NCBI RefSeq assembly: GCF_003385115.1
Contig: NZ_QUNI01000016.1
Span: 58,984 to 122,983 of the forward strand
Origin: Flavobacterium aquicola
Lineage (GTDB): Bacteria; Bacteroidota; Bacteroidia; Flavobacteriales; Flavobacteriaceae
Length of the DNA: 64,000 nucleotides
Direction: 5' to 3'
The notes beneath the pieces are model-generated. The model was not told the DNA's origin and searched no databases. It saw nothing but the letters and a program-made list of their open reading frames with translations. This document shows, in pieces, positions 8,921-17,338 of the stretch. A program made the translations under genes and the position numbers. The stretch's first letter is position 1. Each line of letters starts with the position of its first letter.

Positions 8921-9196
8921 ATGAACTTAGCAGACACAAACCGTTACGAAGATCAGTTTTATCAATTTGATACATCGCGATATGAAAATATGTACCGCTC
9001 TTATCGAGTACCACATCCAATAACTGATAATGCTGAACCAGATTACGGAAATGATCTGGTCAATATAAAATTGAATAAAGACTTTGATAATGAAAATATT
9101 AAAGAGAAAGAATGCATCCAAAATTCAGCTGACTGTGACGAAGCCGACACTGATTTTGATAATGAAAATCTAAGATTAAACGGGAATGAATCCTAA
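8921..9196 (+). CDS. Small acidic hypothetical protein
   Basis: This is a 91-residue hydrophilic, Asp/Asn/Glu-rich protein with no signal peptide, membrane segment or recognised domain. A short internal echo (KDFDNENIK and TDFDNENLR) is visible. It is preceded by the shared stress-type promoter and followed by a hairpin terminator, so it is probably a real single-gene unit. Neighbouring genes encode acidic and lysine-rich proteins of similarly low complexity plus catalase, suggesting a protective or stress-condition role. No molecular function can be assigned. Confidence 0.65.
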   Translation: MNLADTNRYEDQFYQFDTSRYENMYRSYRVPHPITDNAEPDYGNDLVNIKLNKDFDNENIKEKECIQNSADCDEADTDFDNENLRLNGNES

Positions 9197-9219
9197 TTTG
9201 AATTGAATAGTACTTTCAT

Positions 9220-9247
9220 AAACGACCGTCTTTTCAGATGGTTGTTT
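9220..9247 (+). terminator. Hairpin terminator-like structure after the 8921 gene
   Basis: AAACGACCGTCT and AGATGGTTGTTT pair over 12 positions (with G-U wobbles) around a TTTC loop, 23 bp after the stop. The run of T that follows is interrupted, so it is a moderate terminator. Confidence 0.5.
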
Positions 9248-9353
9248 CACTCATTTTTGTGCATTTTAATCTCTAATTAATTTCGATTTTTGAATTTGCG
9301 ATAAGCAGGTTATATTTTAGAAAAGAAACTATTCTGCTATTGTAATTTAAAAT

Positions 9354-9390
9354 AAATTGCCTTATTCAATTTTACTTGAAAAGGCAATTT
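9354..9390 (-). terminator. Hairpin terminator of the acidic/Lys-rich operon
   Basis: AAATTGCCTT and AAGGCAATTT form a 10-bp stem just past the stop at 9404. On the minus strand it runs into an A/T-rich stretch (ATTTATTTTAAATT). Confidence 0.6.
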
Positions 9391-9403
9391 AATTATCACG
9401 CAT

Positions 9404-9739
9404 CTAAAGACTGCGTCTATTTCCATCGTTTCCTGGGTCAGGTTTATATTCGTCGTCATCATCTTCTGAATCATCGATAGTATCCTCATCATCGTCATCG
9501 ATAACAGATTCGTCAAACTCCTCATCATCATCATTTTCGTCATCCAAATCTGCATCATCGAGATCGCTTTCTTCCTCAAAATTTTCATCCGGATCGTAAG
9601 CAGGCTGTGAAGAAGTATCATTATTCTGCTGAAAATCCTGATTTGAATTATTCGTTAAATTTTCAGAATCGGTATTACCTAGTGATTCAGTGTAAGTATA
9701 ATCGTCTTGATCATAATTACGGTTTTTATTATCTTCCAT
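9404..9739 (-). CDS. Asp/Glu-rich low-complexity protein (MEDNKNRNYDQD family)
   Basis: This is a 111-residue, extremely acidic protein with long Asp/Glu runs over about residues 50-105 and no recognised domain. Its first 12 residues, MEDNKNRNYDQD, are identical to those of the acidic protein encoded at 35836-36372, and the DNA there is nearly identical too, so the two are paralogues whose bodies have drifted. It lies 25 bp downstream of the lysine-rich gene and probably shares its promoter at 9995-10061. Such a charged chain is likely disordered. A pairing with the co-encoded basic protein, ion binding or a desiccation role are all possible, but none is shown by the sequence. Confidence 0.7.
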   Translation of the reverse strand: MEDNKNRNYDQDDYTYTESLGNTDSENLTNNSNQDFQQNNDTSSQPAYDPDENFEEESDLDDADLDDENDDDEEFDESVIDDDDEDTIDDSEDDDDEYKPDPGNDGNRRSL

Positions 9740-9764
9740 AATTTCAAAGTTTAGTTCTAGTAAA

Positions 9765-9929
9765 TTATTTTTTGGCAGGAGTTTTTTTCACTGCTTTAGA
9801 AGCATCGCTTCCAGATTTTTTATCAGTGCTTTTTTTAGTTTCGGCAGTAGTACTTTTATCTGTACTTGCTTTTTTGGTGTTTTTATCATCCACCTTTTTT
9901 TTGCTGTCATTATCAGTTGCTGTTTTCAT
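9765..9929 (-). CDS. Small Lys-rich (histone H1-like low-complexity) protein
   Basis: This short basic protein of 54 residues from the ATG at 9929 (MKTATDNDSKKK...) is rich in Lys, Ser, Thr and Ala and ends KAVKKTPAKK, like bacterial H1-type tails. Translation is complicated by a 37-bp tandem duplication that copies the start region. An ATG at 9966 nearest the promoter reads only 17 codons before a stop, and an in-frame ATG at 9947 would add MTAKKS. I take 9929 as the ancestral start. It is the first gene of an operon with the acidic protein at 9404-9739 and sits under a stress-type promoter. DNA binding is a guess from composition. Confidence 0.55.
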   Translation of the reverse strand: MKTATDNDSKKKVDDKNTKKASTDKSTTAETKKSTDKKSGSDASKAVKKTPAKK

Positions 9930-9966
9930 GCTTTTTTTTGCTGTCATTATCAGTTGCTGTTTTCAT
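9893..9966 (-). repeat. 37-bp tandem duplication over the start codon of the Lys-rich gene
   Basis: Positions 9893-9929 and 9930-9966 are identical except for one end base. Each unit begins with ATGAAAACAGCAACTGATAA on the minus strand and ends in a run of eight A. Because 37 is not a multiple of three, the upstream ATG is out of frame with the gene body. Confidence 0.9.
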
Positions 9967-9994
9967 GATTTTTAAATTTTAATTATTACTTTTT

Positions 9995-10061
9995 CAAATC
10001 TATATACAAAAACGACCAACTTTTTACACAATTAAATTTTGTAATTATATAATTTACAGCA
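9995..10061 (-). promoter_or_regulatory. Stress-type promoter of the Lys-rich/acidic operon
   Basis: Read on the minus strand, the dyad AATTATATAATT (10043-10054) is followed by TAATTGTGTAAAAA and, after 18 bp, by TAGATTTG (10002-9995). The block 10021-10061 matches 36434-36474 at all but about five positions, with the same 18-bp gap to the -7 box, although the genes are 26 kb apart. Confidence 0.7.
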
Positions 10062-10110
10062 TTTTACTATTTATAAAAATATTTAAGATCCTGTTTCCTC
10101 AAAAGATGCA

Positions 10111-10698
10111 TCAACTGGCTTTGAAAGCTGTACACGCTTTAAAATTGATTGAATTATAAGCCGCCACATCACTTAAAATCATATCTGCTTCTTTCTCTTC
10201 AGCTAAAGTCTGGCGAAGCAGTTTTGCTGCATCATTTTCCCCCAGAGTGGTTGCAAAAGCATATAACATACCATAACTGGCAATTTCATAATGTTCAATT
10301 TTTTGAGAAGCACCAATGATTGCAGCATCACGAACTGGTCCCTGCGCTGTCTCTCTAAGAATGTTTTCTCCTTCTTTAATAATGCCTGTTATAGCTTCGC
10401 ATTTTTTTCCTTCGGCAGTTTCATTCAAAAGTTCAAAAACTCTTTCTAATCTAACCACCTGATTTTTGGTAATAAGAATATTTTCCTTGATAGCTGCAGC
10501 AAGACTTCCTGAGGTGCAGTTATCTGCCATTTTTGGCAATGCTTTTAGCAAAGCATTTTCTGCCCAATAGATATCTTTCAAACTGTCCAGAAACAGTTCT
10601 CTCATATCTGAAGCTGCATCAGCAGATGCCAGAACATAATTTTCACTTTTGTTTGGACTCGTATTTATTTCTGTTGTAATCTTATCTGAATTTTTCAT
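10111..10698 (-). CDS. DUF892 (YciE/YciF-type) ferritin-like protein
   Basis: This 195-residue protein of the DUF892 family (PF05974) has a ferritin-like four-helix bundle. Family landmarks are LFLDSLKDIYWAENALLKALPKMA near the start, QKIEHYEIASYGMLYAFA in the third helix and LAEEKEAD near the end; the Glu and His residues there are the likely metal-site ligands. E. coli relatives are induced in stationary phase and osmotic stress. It starts 25 bp after the katE stop and is probably co-transcribed with it. A paralogue lies at 13072-13653, and a third decayed copy at 29678-29771. Confidence 0.88.
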   Translation of the reverse strand: MKNSDKITTEINTSPNKSENYVLASADAASDMRELFLDSLKDIYWAENALLKALPKMADNCTSGSLAAAIKENILITKNQVVRLERVFELLNETAEGKKCEAITGIIKEGENILRETAQGPVRDAAIIGASQKIEHYEIASYGMLYAFATTLGENDAAKLLRQTLAEEKEADMILSDVAAYNSINFKACTAFKAS

Positions 10699-10723
10699 AT
10701 CCTTTTTTTTAATATTTTTATAT

Positions 10724-12883
10724 CTATAAAACTAATACAGCTTCACGATCCCAATAACGGTGCCCGCTCATTGCTGTAATGAACTGCATGGCAAAATCCG
10801 GATCTCCAGAAACATCACCTATAATAATTCCGCCATCATAATCGCCTTCTTTTCCAAAATTGGTTACATCTAATAGTTCAGTACCATTTCCTTCTGTACC
10901 TATAATTTTGCAGTGTTTATAAGCATCCGTCAGAAATTCTATTACATTATTATTCTCCGATAAATTATTAATTCCGTCGCCAGCTGGTATAAATACAGCA
11001 TCAAACAAAACTGATGAAGCTGTCAAGAAACTAAAATCTACAGGAATTAATGCGTCCGTATCTGTGGTTATAAATCCTAGATGAGGTGCTATAATGAATC
11101 CTTTTGCATCCATTTTTAACAGTTCATTTTTAAGATTCATAACTGATTTTTCACTTACACCATCATTACATACAAAAGCAACCTTTCTCGATGCAATAGT
11201 TGGAGTAACTGTTGGATTTTTAATCATGTTCAGCGCATCCGAAGTCATTACCGGCTCTAGTATTTCTTTTGGTTCCTGTTTGCCGGGCACTGCATCGGCA
11301 CCTATTCCCTGATTCATTGGTTTTTCAGGATATTCTGGAACGGCCGCTCCAAGTGTTTCGGCTACTTTTTCGGCTAAGGATGCATCAATGAGTTTGATGA
11401 TACCAAGCATCCGTATTCTAATCGCAGTAGTTTCTACTTTTCCTAATTCAAAACTAAATGCTTTGGCAATATGATTTTGTTCTATTGGCGTCTGGCTTAG
11501 ATAAAACATACGGGCCTGAGTAAAATGATCTGAAAAACTTTCGCTTCTTTCACGGATTTTATGTGCTTCGATGCGTTCATTAAAACTTGTAAATCCTCCC
11601 TCAGCAATCATAGCCTGATATGGGCATCCACCTCCCAACGAATTTGGATAGTAGCTTACTCTGCCTGTATTAATTTCCTGGCGCATATGTCCGTCGCGCT
11701 GATTATTGTGAGTTGGAGAAATAGTTCTGTTAATAGGTATTTCATGGAAGTTTGGACTTCCTAATCTTGAAAGCTGCGTATCCGTGTATGAAAACAGCCT
11801 TCCTTGAAGTAATGGATCATTTGTAAAATCGATTCCCGGAACAACATGACCAGGATGAAAAGCGATCTGCTCTGTTTCTGCAAAGAAATTATCAGGATTG
11901 CGGTTCAAAACCATTCTTCCAATAATGGCAACGGGAACAAGTTCTTCGGGAATTAATTTGGTAGGATCTAATAAATCAAAATCAAATTTATGCTCATCTG
12001 CCTCTGGAATAATCTGAACGCCTAATTCCCATTCAGGAAAATTACCCATATCAATTGCCTGCCAAAGATCTTCTCTATGGAAATCTGGGTTTTTGCCCGA
12101 TATTTTTTGGGCTTCATCCCAAACTACAGCATGTGTTCCGAGTTTTGGTTTCCAATGCAGTTTAACAAAATGAGATTCATTTTCTGCGTTGATAAATCGA
12201 AAAGTATGAACGCCAAAGCCTTCCATCATTCTGAGGCTTCGAGGAATTGCTCTATCCGACATAAGCCACATGATCATATGTGCAGATTCGGGCATTAAGG
12301 AAATAAAATCCCAAAAAGTATCATGTGCTGATGCTGCCTGCGGTATTTCATTATGCGGTTCCGGTTTTACAGCGTGAACCAAATCGGGAAATTTATTGGC
12401 ATCCTGAATAAAAAATACAGGCATATTGTTACCTACTAAATCATAAATTCCTTCCTGAGTATAGAATTTAACCGAAAATCCACGAACGTCTCTAGCAAGG
12501 TCAGTAGATCCTCTCGAACCAGCTACTGTTGAAAATCTGGCAAAAACAGGTGTCTTTTGTCCTGCTTCCTGCAAAAACCCAGCTTTCGTGATTTCGGGAA
12601 TAGGATTTGTTACTTCAAAAAAACCATGAGCACCAGATCCTCTTGCATGTACAATCCTTTCTGGAATTCGTTCATGATCAAAATGAGTCATTTTTTCACG
12701 GAAAATAAAATCTTCCAATAAAGATGGACCTCTTTCTCCTGCCTTCAAAAGATTATTATCATCATTAATCTTTACACCCTGATTTGTGGTCAGAAACTTA
12801 TTAGTACCATCGGACTTCTCTGATTGCAAATCCTCTTGCTTTTTATCCTGAAGGTTAGGATAATTGGTATTTGCTTTTTTCAT
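10724..12883 (-). CDS. katE: Large-subunit catalase HPII (KatE type)
   Basis: This clade-2 catalase of about 719 residues disproportionates H2O2. It has the N-terminal extension, catalytic His in IVHARGSGAHGFFE, the Asn region in VRGFSVKFYTQEGIYDLVGN, the haem Tyr in RLFSYTDTQLSRLG, and the extra C-terminal flavodoxin/GATase-like domain (about 570-719, starting at RKVAFVCNDGVSE) that defines HPII. I use the ATG at 12883 (MKKANTNYPNLQ); a start at 12919 would add 12 residues without support. It is followed by a DUF892 gene in a likely two-gene operon. A possible weak copy of the stress element (AATTCTATAAAT) lies at 12961-12972. Confidence 0.93.
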   Translation of the reverse strand: MKKANTNYPNLQDKKQEDLQSEKSDGTNKFLTTNQGVKINDDNNLLKAGERGPSLLEDFIFREKMTHFDHERIPERIVHARGSGAHGFFEVTNPIPEITKAGFLQEAGQKTPVFARFSTVAGSRGSTDLARDVRGFSVKFYTQEGIYDLVGNNMPVFFIQDANKFPDLVHAVKPEPHNEIPQAASAHDTFWDFISLMPESAHMIMWLMSDRAIPRSLRMMEGFGVHTFRFINAENESHFVKLHWKPKLGTHAVVWDEAQKISGKNPDFHREDLWQAIDMGNFPEWELGVQIIPEADEHKFDFDLLDPTKLIPEELVPVAIIGRMVLNRNPDNFFAETEQIAFHPGHVVPGIDFTNDPLLQGRLFSYTDTQLSRLGSPNFHEIPINRTISPTHNNQRDGHMRQEINTGRVSYYPNSLGGGCPYQAMIAEGGFTSFNERIEAHKIRERSESFSDHFTQARMFYLSQTPIEQNHIAKAFSFELGKVETTAIRIRMLGIIKLIDASLAEKVAETLGAAVPEYPEKPMNQGIGADAVPGKQEPKEILEPVMTSDALNMIKNPTVTPTIASRKVAFVCNDGVSEKSVMNLKNELLKMDAKGFIIAPHLGFITTDTDALIPVDFSFLTASSVLFDAVFIPAGDGINNLSENNNVIEFLTDAYKHCKIIGTEGNGTELLDVTNFGKEGDYDGGIIIGDVSGDPDFAMQFITAMSGHRYWDREAVLVL

Positions 12884-13004
12884 AACAAAATATTTTATAG
12901 TTAATACATTGTAAAACAAACAAATAATGTCTGCAATAAGTTACATGATTGTAAGGCTGTATTTATAGAATTATAACTTTACTGCAATTAATAAGGTGCA
13001 AAAA

Positions 13005-13034
13005 AACCTGTAATGTTACTGGCACATCACAGGT
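13005..13034 (-). terminator. Hairpin terminator after the second DUF892 gene
   Basis: AACCTGTAATGT and ACATCACAGGTT form a near-perfect 12-bp stem. On the minus strand the stem is followed by TTTTTT. It ends the 13072-13653 transcript before the katE promoter region. Confidence 0.75.
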
Positions 13035-13071
13035 TCAAAATAATAAAACCTACTCATCACAATAAGTTTCA

Positions 13072-13653
13072 TTATTGCTGATCTTCATCAGCGGCATCAA
13101 AATTGATGGTATTGTAAGCCGCATCTGTAAGCTGCTGATCTGCATCTTTTTCTTCTGCCAAGGTTTTTTCCAGCATTAATACAGCATCATCCTCTCCCAA
13201 AGTCTGAGCGAATGCTGCAAGTGTGCCATAAGTAGCAATTTCATAATGCTCTATTTTTTGTGAGGCTGCAATAATACCCGCATCTCTTACTGGTCCTGCT
13301 TCAGTTTCTTCAATGATACTTTCGCCCTCTTTAATAAGACCTTCCATAGCATCGCATTTTTTAGCGGAAGCTTTTTCTCCTACAGATTCAAAAACCTTCT
13401 CCAATCTTGATACCTGTTCTTGTGTAACTGCCAAATGGTTATTAATAGCTGTGACTAGATTTTCGGATGAAGCATTTTTAGCCATTTTTGGAAGTGCTTT
13501 TGTCAATGCTTTCTCTGCCCAGTAAATGTCTTTCAAAGAGTCAACGAATAATTCTCTTAAACCGTCTGCAGCACTTGATTTCGCTTTTGTAACACCTTTA
13601 CTATTGGATTTTGATGCACTTGCTGTCTTTTTTTCTTTTGTTTCAGTTTTCAT
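13072..13653 (-). CDS. DUF892 (YciE/YciF-type) ferritin-like protein, paralogue
   Basis: This 193-residue DUF892 protein is closely similar to the 10111-10698 product (LFVDSLKDIYWAEKALTKALPKMA; QKIEHYEIATYGTLAAFAQ; LAEEKDADQQ; YNTINFDA). It has a lysine- and serine-rich N-terminal tail (about residues 1-27) that the other copy lacks, reminiscent of the DNA-binding tails of some Dps proteins; that parallel is only suggestive. It has its own promoter (TACATTTG at 13688-13681) and terminator, so it is separate from katE. A protective ferritin-like role is inferred. Confidence 0.88.
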   Translation of the reverse strand: MKTETKEKKTASASKSNSKGVTKAKSSAADGLRELFVDSLKDIYWAEKALTKALPKMAKNASSENLVTAINNHLAVTQEQVSRLEKVFESVGEKASAKKCDAMEGLIKEGESIIEETEAGPVRDAGIIAASQKIEHYEIATYGTLAAFAQTLGEDDAVLMLEKTLAEEKDADQQLTDAAYNTINFDAADEDQQ

Positions 13654-13680
13654 GATATTTTTTTTAAATGATTAACATTC

Positions 13681-13740
13681 CAAATGTAGATAAGCTCTAA
13701 ATCATTCATTTATATAATTATTTATCATAGTTATATCATT
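13681..13740 (-). promoter_or_regulatory. Promoter of the second DUF892 gene with degenerate stress dyad
   Basis: On the minus strand, AATGATATAACT (13740-13729) is a 10-of-12 match to the dyad AATTATATAATT. It is centred 46.5 bp before the -7 box TACATTTG (13688-13681), the same spacing as in the stronger sites. Confidence 0.5.
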
Positions 13741-13786
13741 TTAAGGTGCTGAAATAGTCATTTTTAATACAAGAAAATAAGTACAA

Positions 13787-13849
13787 GTTAATTCTGTAAA
13801 ACCATTCCATAATTATATAAATCTTAATCAATTCTCTTAAGTATTTTTG
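13787..13849 (+). promoter_or_regulatory. Stress-type promoter of the cinA-like gene
   Basis: GTTAATTCTGTAA (13787-13799) is followed by CATAATTATATAAATC and, after 18 bp, by the -7 box TATTTTTG (13842-13849). The dyad-to-box spacing is 46.5 bp, as in the other members. Confidence 0.55.
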
Positions 13850-13919
13850 ATAATGGAAATTCTAAATCACCTTCAGATTAAAAATTTTCTTTTTACAAAA
13901 CATTTAATATTCAATAGTT

Positions 13920-14417
13920 ATGCCTTCAGAAAGTATTATTAAATGCGCCAAGATTCTGGCTGACAAAAAGTGGAATATTGCCTTTGCAGAAAGCGCTACG
14001 GCGGGAAGAATGTGTGCCGAATTTTCTCTGACCAGCGAATCTGGTAAAATCCTTCGTGGCGGCATAAATTGTTATGAAGTTTTTGTTAAAGAACAAATTA
14101 TGAATGTACCGCATAAACTTATTGAGCAATTCACTCCAGAATCTGAACAAGTTACCCAAAAACTGGCTGAATCCTGTGCTAAGTTTTTTAACGCAAAAAT
14201 CTCTGTCGCCATCACAGGACTAACAGCTCCTGGAGGAAGTGAAACCTCTGAAAAACCTGTTGGCACAATTTTTATTTACATAATTACGCCCTCCGCAAAA
14301 ATTAATCATCATGAAGTTTTTAAAGGAACTCCAGAGGAAATAGTACTGCAGGCTGCCGACAAAGCAGCTGGACTAATTGCAGACAGCATCAATAGTAATT
14401 CCTTCCAAATGGTATAA
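13920..14417 (+). CDS. CinA C-terminal domain protein (nicotinamide-nucleotide amidase type)
   Basis: This 165-residue stand-alone CinA C-terminal domain belongs to the PncC family, which deamidates nicotinamide mononucleotide in pyridine-nucleotide salvage. Motifs are FAESATAGRMCAEFSLTSESG (the conserved AES...G/T loop) and SVAITGLTAPGGSETSEKPVGT. The canonical motif is AESCTGG, so AESATAG is a slight departure that keeps the Ser. In relatives CinA is linked to stationary phase and stress. Here it sits under the shared stress-type promoter next to DUF892 and katE. It is convergent with the CheB/CheR-kinase gene, with 8 bp between stops. Confidence 0.85.
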   Translation: MPSESIIKCAKILADKKWNIAFAESATAGRMCAEFSLTSESGKILRGGINCYEVFVKEQIMNVPHKLIEQFTPESEQVTQKLAESCAKFFNAKISVAITGLTAPGGSETSEKPVGTIFIYIITPSAKINHHEVFKGTPEEIVLQAADKAAGLIADSINSNSFQMV

Positions 14418-14425
14418 GCGTGAAA

Positions 14426-17059
14426 CTATAGAGGGAGATAAATATAGAAAGCAGTACCTAATCCTGGTGAACTTGATGCCTTAATGAAACCCATATGATT
14501 TTCGACAATTTTTTGTACCAATGTCAGCCCGAGACCAGTTCCATACTCTTGGTCATTACTCTGCAGTTTATAAAAGGGGTCGAAAATCAATTTTTCAAAA
14601 TTCTTACTAAAACCAATACCGTTATCCGTTACCGATAACCTGATATATTCTGTAGCTCTATGATGAGGCAGCCTTTGTAATTCTTCTTTATCAGGTAAGT
14701 GTATGCTTATTTTAATTTGCGGAACCTGATCCTGTTTGGCATACTTTACGGCATTGGAAATCAAATGCCAAAAAAGAAGATGAATCTGCTCAGGTATAAT
14801 CTTCAAGGAAGGCAATGAATCAAAATTTATTACTGCATTGCTTTTATTAATGACAATTTTGAGATTATTAATTGCTTTTTTCAGAAGCAGATTAAGATCT
14901 GTTTTTTTAAATTTCTTCTCAGCAAAACTAATTTTAGAATAACTGATAAGGTCTTCAACGAGCTGATCTAGATTAGCTGCTGTCGATAATATCCGCGTCA
15001 GATTGTGTCTGCTTGATTCCGATAAGCTGGGTTCATTATCAATAATTTTTTTGCCAAACATATAAATTTTCCGAATTGGATCAAGTACAGTACTGCTTGC
15101 AGCTAATGTAAATTTTTCAAGCTGCTCATTATAGTTTTCAAACTCCGTATCTTTTATTTTTAATAATTCATTACTATTTTCTAATTCCGAAATATCCTCA
15201 AGAGTAATAAGAATCATATCTTCCGGTATCATTGAAACATTTACAAGCATTGTTTTTTGGGTGACAGGATCAAAATAAAATTGTATTTTGAAATTCTCAA
15301 CTGTCTCATTTCTTCGGATTTTGTTAAAAAATGACTCCTGAATTTCTGTGCTACTCCAATGCAGATTTTCTAATTCAAATATCGGAAATCCTTCTGTCTG
15401 TTCTTGATGTATTCTAAAACAGCTGTAAAACGAAGGATTGGCGCTATGAACTATAAAATTTTTATCAATTATAATAAGCGGCTGACGAATTGTTTTTACA
15501 ATTGATTCGTAAAAATTTCTCATCGATGACAATTCACTTCGATGGTAACGGAGTTCATCATTTGTACAAGACAGCTCTTCATTATTTGATAAAAGTTCCT
15601 CAGCGGAGCTTTCCTCCATAAGACGGTTTTCTTCCTTTTTGTTCCTGAATATTTTTTGCTGGCTATCAACCGATATAAATAAATTTTGCATCGTCAAAAC
15701 CAATTCTGACTTACCTAGAAATAGAAAACCTTTCTCTCTTAAAGCGTAATGAAATTTTGAAAGCACCTGACTTTGCAGTGTTTCGTCAAAATATTTTAAA
15801 ACATTGCGGCAGGATATCAAATCAATTTTTGAAAAAGGAAAATCTTTGGTGAGATCATGCACAGCAAAAACACAAGAGTCCCTTATAATTCTATTTATAT
15901 GATAGCCGTTGTCTTTTTTTGTAAAGTATGATGCCAGCCTATTTTCATTAATGTTTTTTAAATCCTGATGCGAATACAATCCCGCTCGGGCTTTTTCAAT
16001 GCATTTTTCCGAAACGTCCGAAGCAAAAATCTTAACACTTATATCATTCTTATTATTTATCTGCAGATATTCATCAATGCAGATTGCTAATGAGTATGCT
16101 TCTTCGCCTGTGGCACAGCCTGCGCACCATATTCTTAATTCCTTATTGGTGAGCGTTTCCATCAGAACCGGAAAAACAATTTTGGAAAGGTTATCGAAAT
16201 AAGGCTGATCCCTAAAGAAATAAGTTACCGAAATAAGAATGTCATTATATAACAGGTCCTGTTCGCTAGTATTATTTCTAACTATGCTGAGGTATTTTTC
16301 TATAGTTTCCTGTTTGGTGACCACCATTCGCTTTGCAATTCTCCTGCGAAGTATCTGCTGCTTATAATTATGAAAATTAGTGCCCGATTTTAATACGATG
16401 ATATTAATTATACTATTATAAGTATCTGCATAGGATGCTGAAATATCTGTCTCCTGATACGCATGATTTAGCAGATAGCTGTTTTTTATTTCGACAAGCG
16501 TAACTGCTGTATCTTCAGGAGTTGTAAAATAATCAATAAATTCAGAAGCTTTTTCATGGAGCGAACTATTTTTTACTGCAGAAACTGTTGCACCTCCACA
16601 TTCCTTAATTTTTTTAAGACCGTAAATACCATCCAGCAAAGACCATGAAAGCAGTAGCCCAACAGCATAATATTCATATTTATCAGCCAGAGCATTAAAA
16701 AACTGATCTATACAGTTAGCAGCTTTGATGCTTCTGGTAAAAGTTTCTAATTTTAAAACATCACCTTCTAAAATGAGAAAATTATTAGGAGGGACAACAT
16801 AAACAGTATTTGGGTGCAATTCAACGGTGCTGATAATTTCCTGGACTGGCAATATTGAATGACCGCTTAATTCATCAGCTAAATTGTCATGCTGTGGCAC
16901 AGCAAAATTTTCCACAATTATAAATGCCATGCCTACATTAGCTGGAAATTGAGCAATAATTTTTTTTAAAGAATCAATCTCAGTTGCAGCAGTCCCAATT
17001 CCTACGACAGGGAAATGTTGGCTGATAATAGGATTTTCTGTTATTTCCACTGCATCCAT
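14426..17059 (-). CDS. CheB-CheR-PAS-histidine kinase fusion with degenerate CheB and kinase sites
   Basis: This 877-residue fusion comprises a CheB-like domain (about 15-190), CheR methyltransferase (about 205-470), coiled coil (485-530), PAS (535-650), kinase dimerisation helix (650-720) and HATPase (755-877). The CheR part looks intact (IWCAGCATGEEAYSLA and ISCRNVLKYFDE). CheB has lost its catalytic Ser (VGIGTAATEID, Ala24 where ASAGG is expected) and His (IVENF, Asn51 where QH is expected), keeping only Asp in LLDGIYG. The phospho-acceptor His is also gone: AASSTVLDPIRK instead of ASHDLQEPLRK, Ser656. ATP-binding motifs DNGIGF and GTGLGL remain. It probably works as a methyltransferase/scaffold rather than a kinase. 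No chemoreceptor gene is nearby. Confidence 0.87.
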   Translation of the reverse strand: MDAVEITENPIISQHFPVVGIGTAATEIDSLKKIIAQFPANVGMAFIIVENFAVPQHDNLADELSGHSILPVQEIISTVELHPNTVYVVPPNNFLILEGDVLKLETFTRSIKAANCIDQFFNALADKYEYYAVGLLLSWSLLDGIYGLKKIKECGGATVSAVKNSSLHEKASEFIDYFTTPEDTAVTLVEIKNSYLLNHAYQETDISASYADTYNSIINIIVLKSGTNFHNYKQQILRRRIAKRMVVTKQETIEKYLSIVRNNTSEQDLLYNDILISVTYFFRDQPYFDNLSKIVFPVLMETLTNKELRIWCAGCATGEEAYSLAICIDEYLQINNKNDISVKIFASDVSEKCIEKARAGLYSHQDLKNINENRLASYFTKKDNGYHINRIIRDSCVFAVHDLTKDFPFSKIDLISCRNVLKYFDETLQSQVLSKFHYALREKGFLFLGKSELVLTMQNLFISVDSQQKIFRNKKEENRLMEESSAEELLSNNEELSCTNDELRYHRSELSSMRNFYESIVKTIRQPLIIIDKNFIVHSANPSFYSCFRIHQEQTEGFPIFELENLHWSSTEIQESFFNKIRRNETVENFKIQFYFDPVTQKTMLVNVSMIPEDMILITLEDISELENSNELLKIKDTEFENYNEQLEKFTLAASSTVLDPIRKIYMFGKKIIDNEPSLSESSRHNLTRILSTAANLDQLVEDLISYSKISFAEKKFKKTDLNLLLKKAINNLKIVINKSNAVINFDSLPSLKIIPEQIHLLFWHLISNAVKYAKQDQVPQIKISIHLPDKEELQRLPHHRATEYIRLSVTDNGIGFSKNFEKLIFDPFYKLQSNDQEYGTGLGLTLVQKIVENHMGFIKASSSPGLGTAFYIYLPL

Positions 17060-17233
17060 ACCTTTATTTTTTTGAATTAGCGGCTATTTCCGCAAAGGAC
17101 AATGAATACTTGGTGCATTTAACAGAAGCTGACTGCTATGAATGTATAAAATCATGCTGTCCTTACATTAATTTTAAATCAACGTAAAATTGGCTAAATC
17201 TGTTGATAAAGATCTTATACAATTCATGGATAA

Positions 17234-17245
17234 TATTGTATAATT
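17234..17245 (-). promoter_or_regulatory. Possible weak stress dyad upstream of the CheB/CheR fusion
   Basis: On the minus strand GAATTATACAATA is followed by GAATTGTATAAGAT, with the same internal length as the 36434-36474 block. At the expected -7 position the sequence is CCAATTTT, a poor match, so this is a tentative member. Confidence 0.3.
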
Positions 17246-17338
17246 CGAATTGAAATCGACTGATTATATGAGTTCTAACTTTAATTTTTAATAACTACCG
17301 CACTTTTTATGTGAACTATTTTTGTCATATTATCAATA

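Noticed and set aside
9337..9621. 94-residue Met-rich frame overlapping the acidic gene
   Set aside because: It is the same strand in another phase of a GAT/GAC repeat; the Met runs come from reading Asp codons out of phase.
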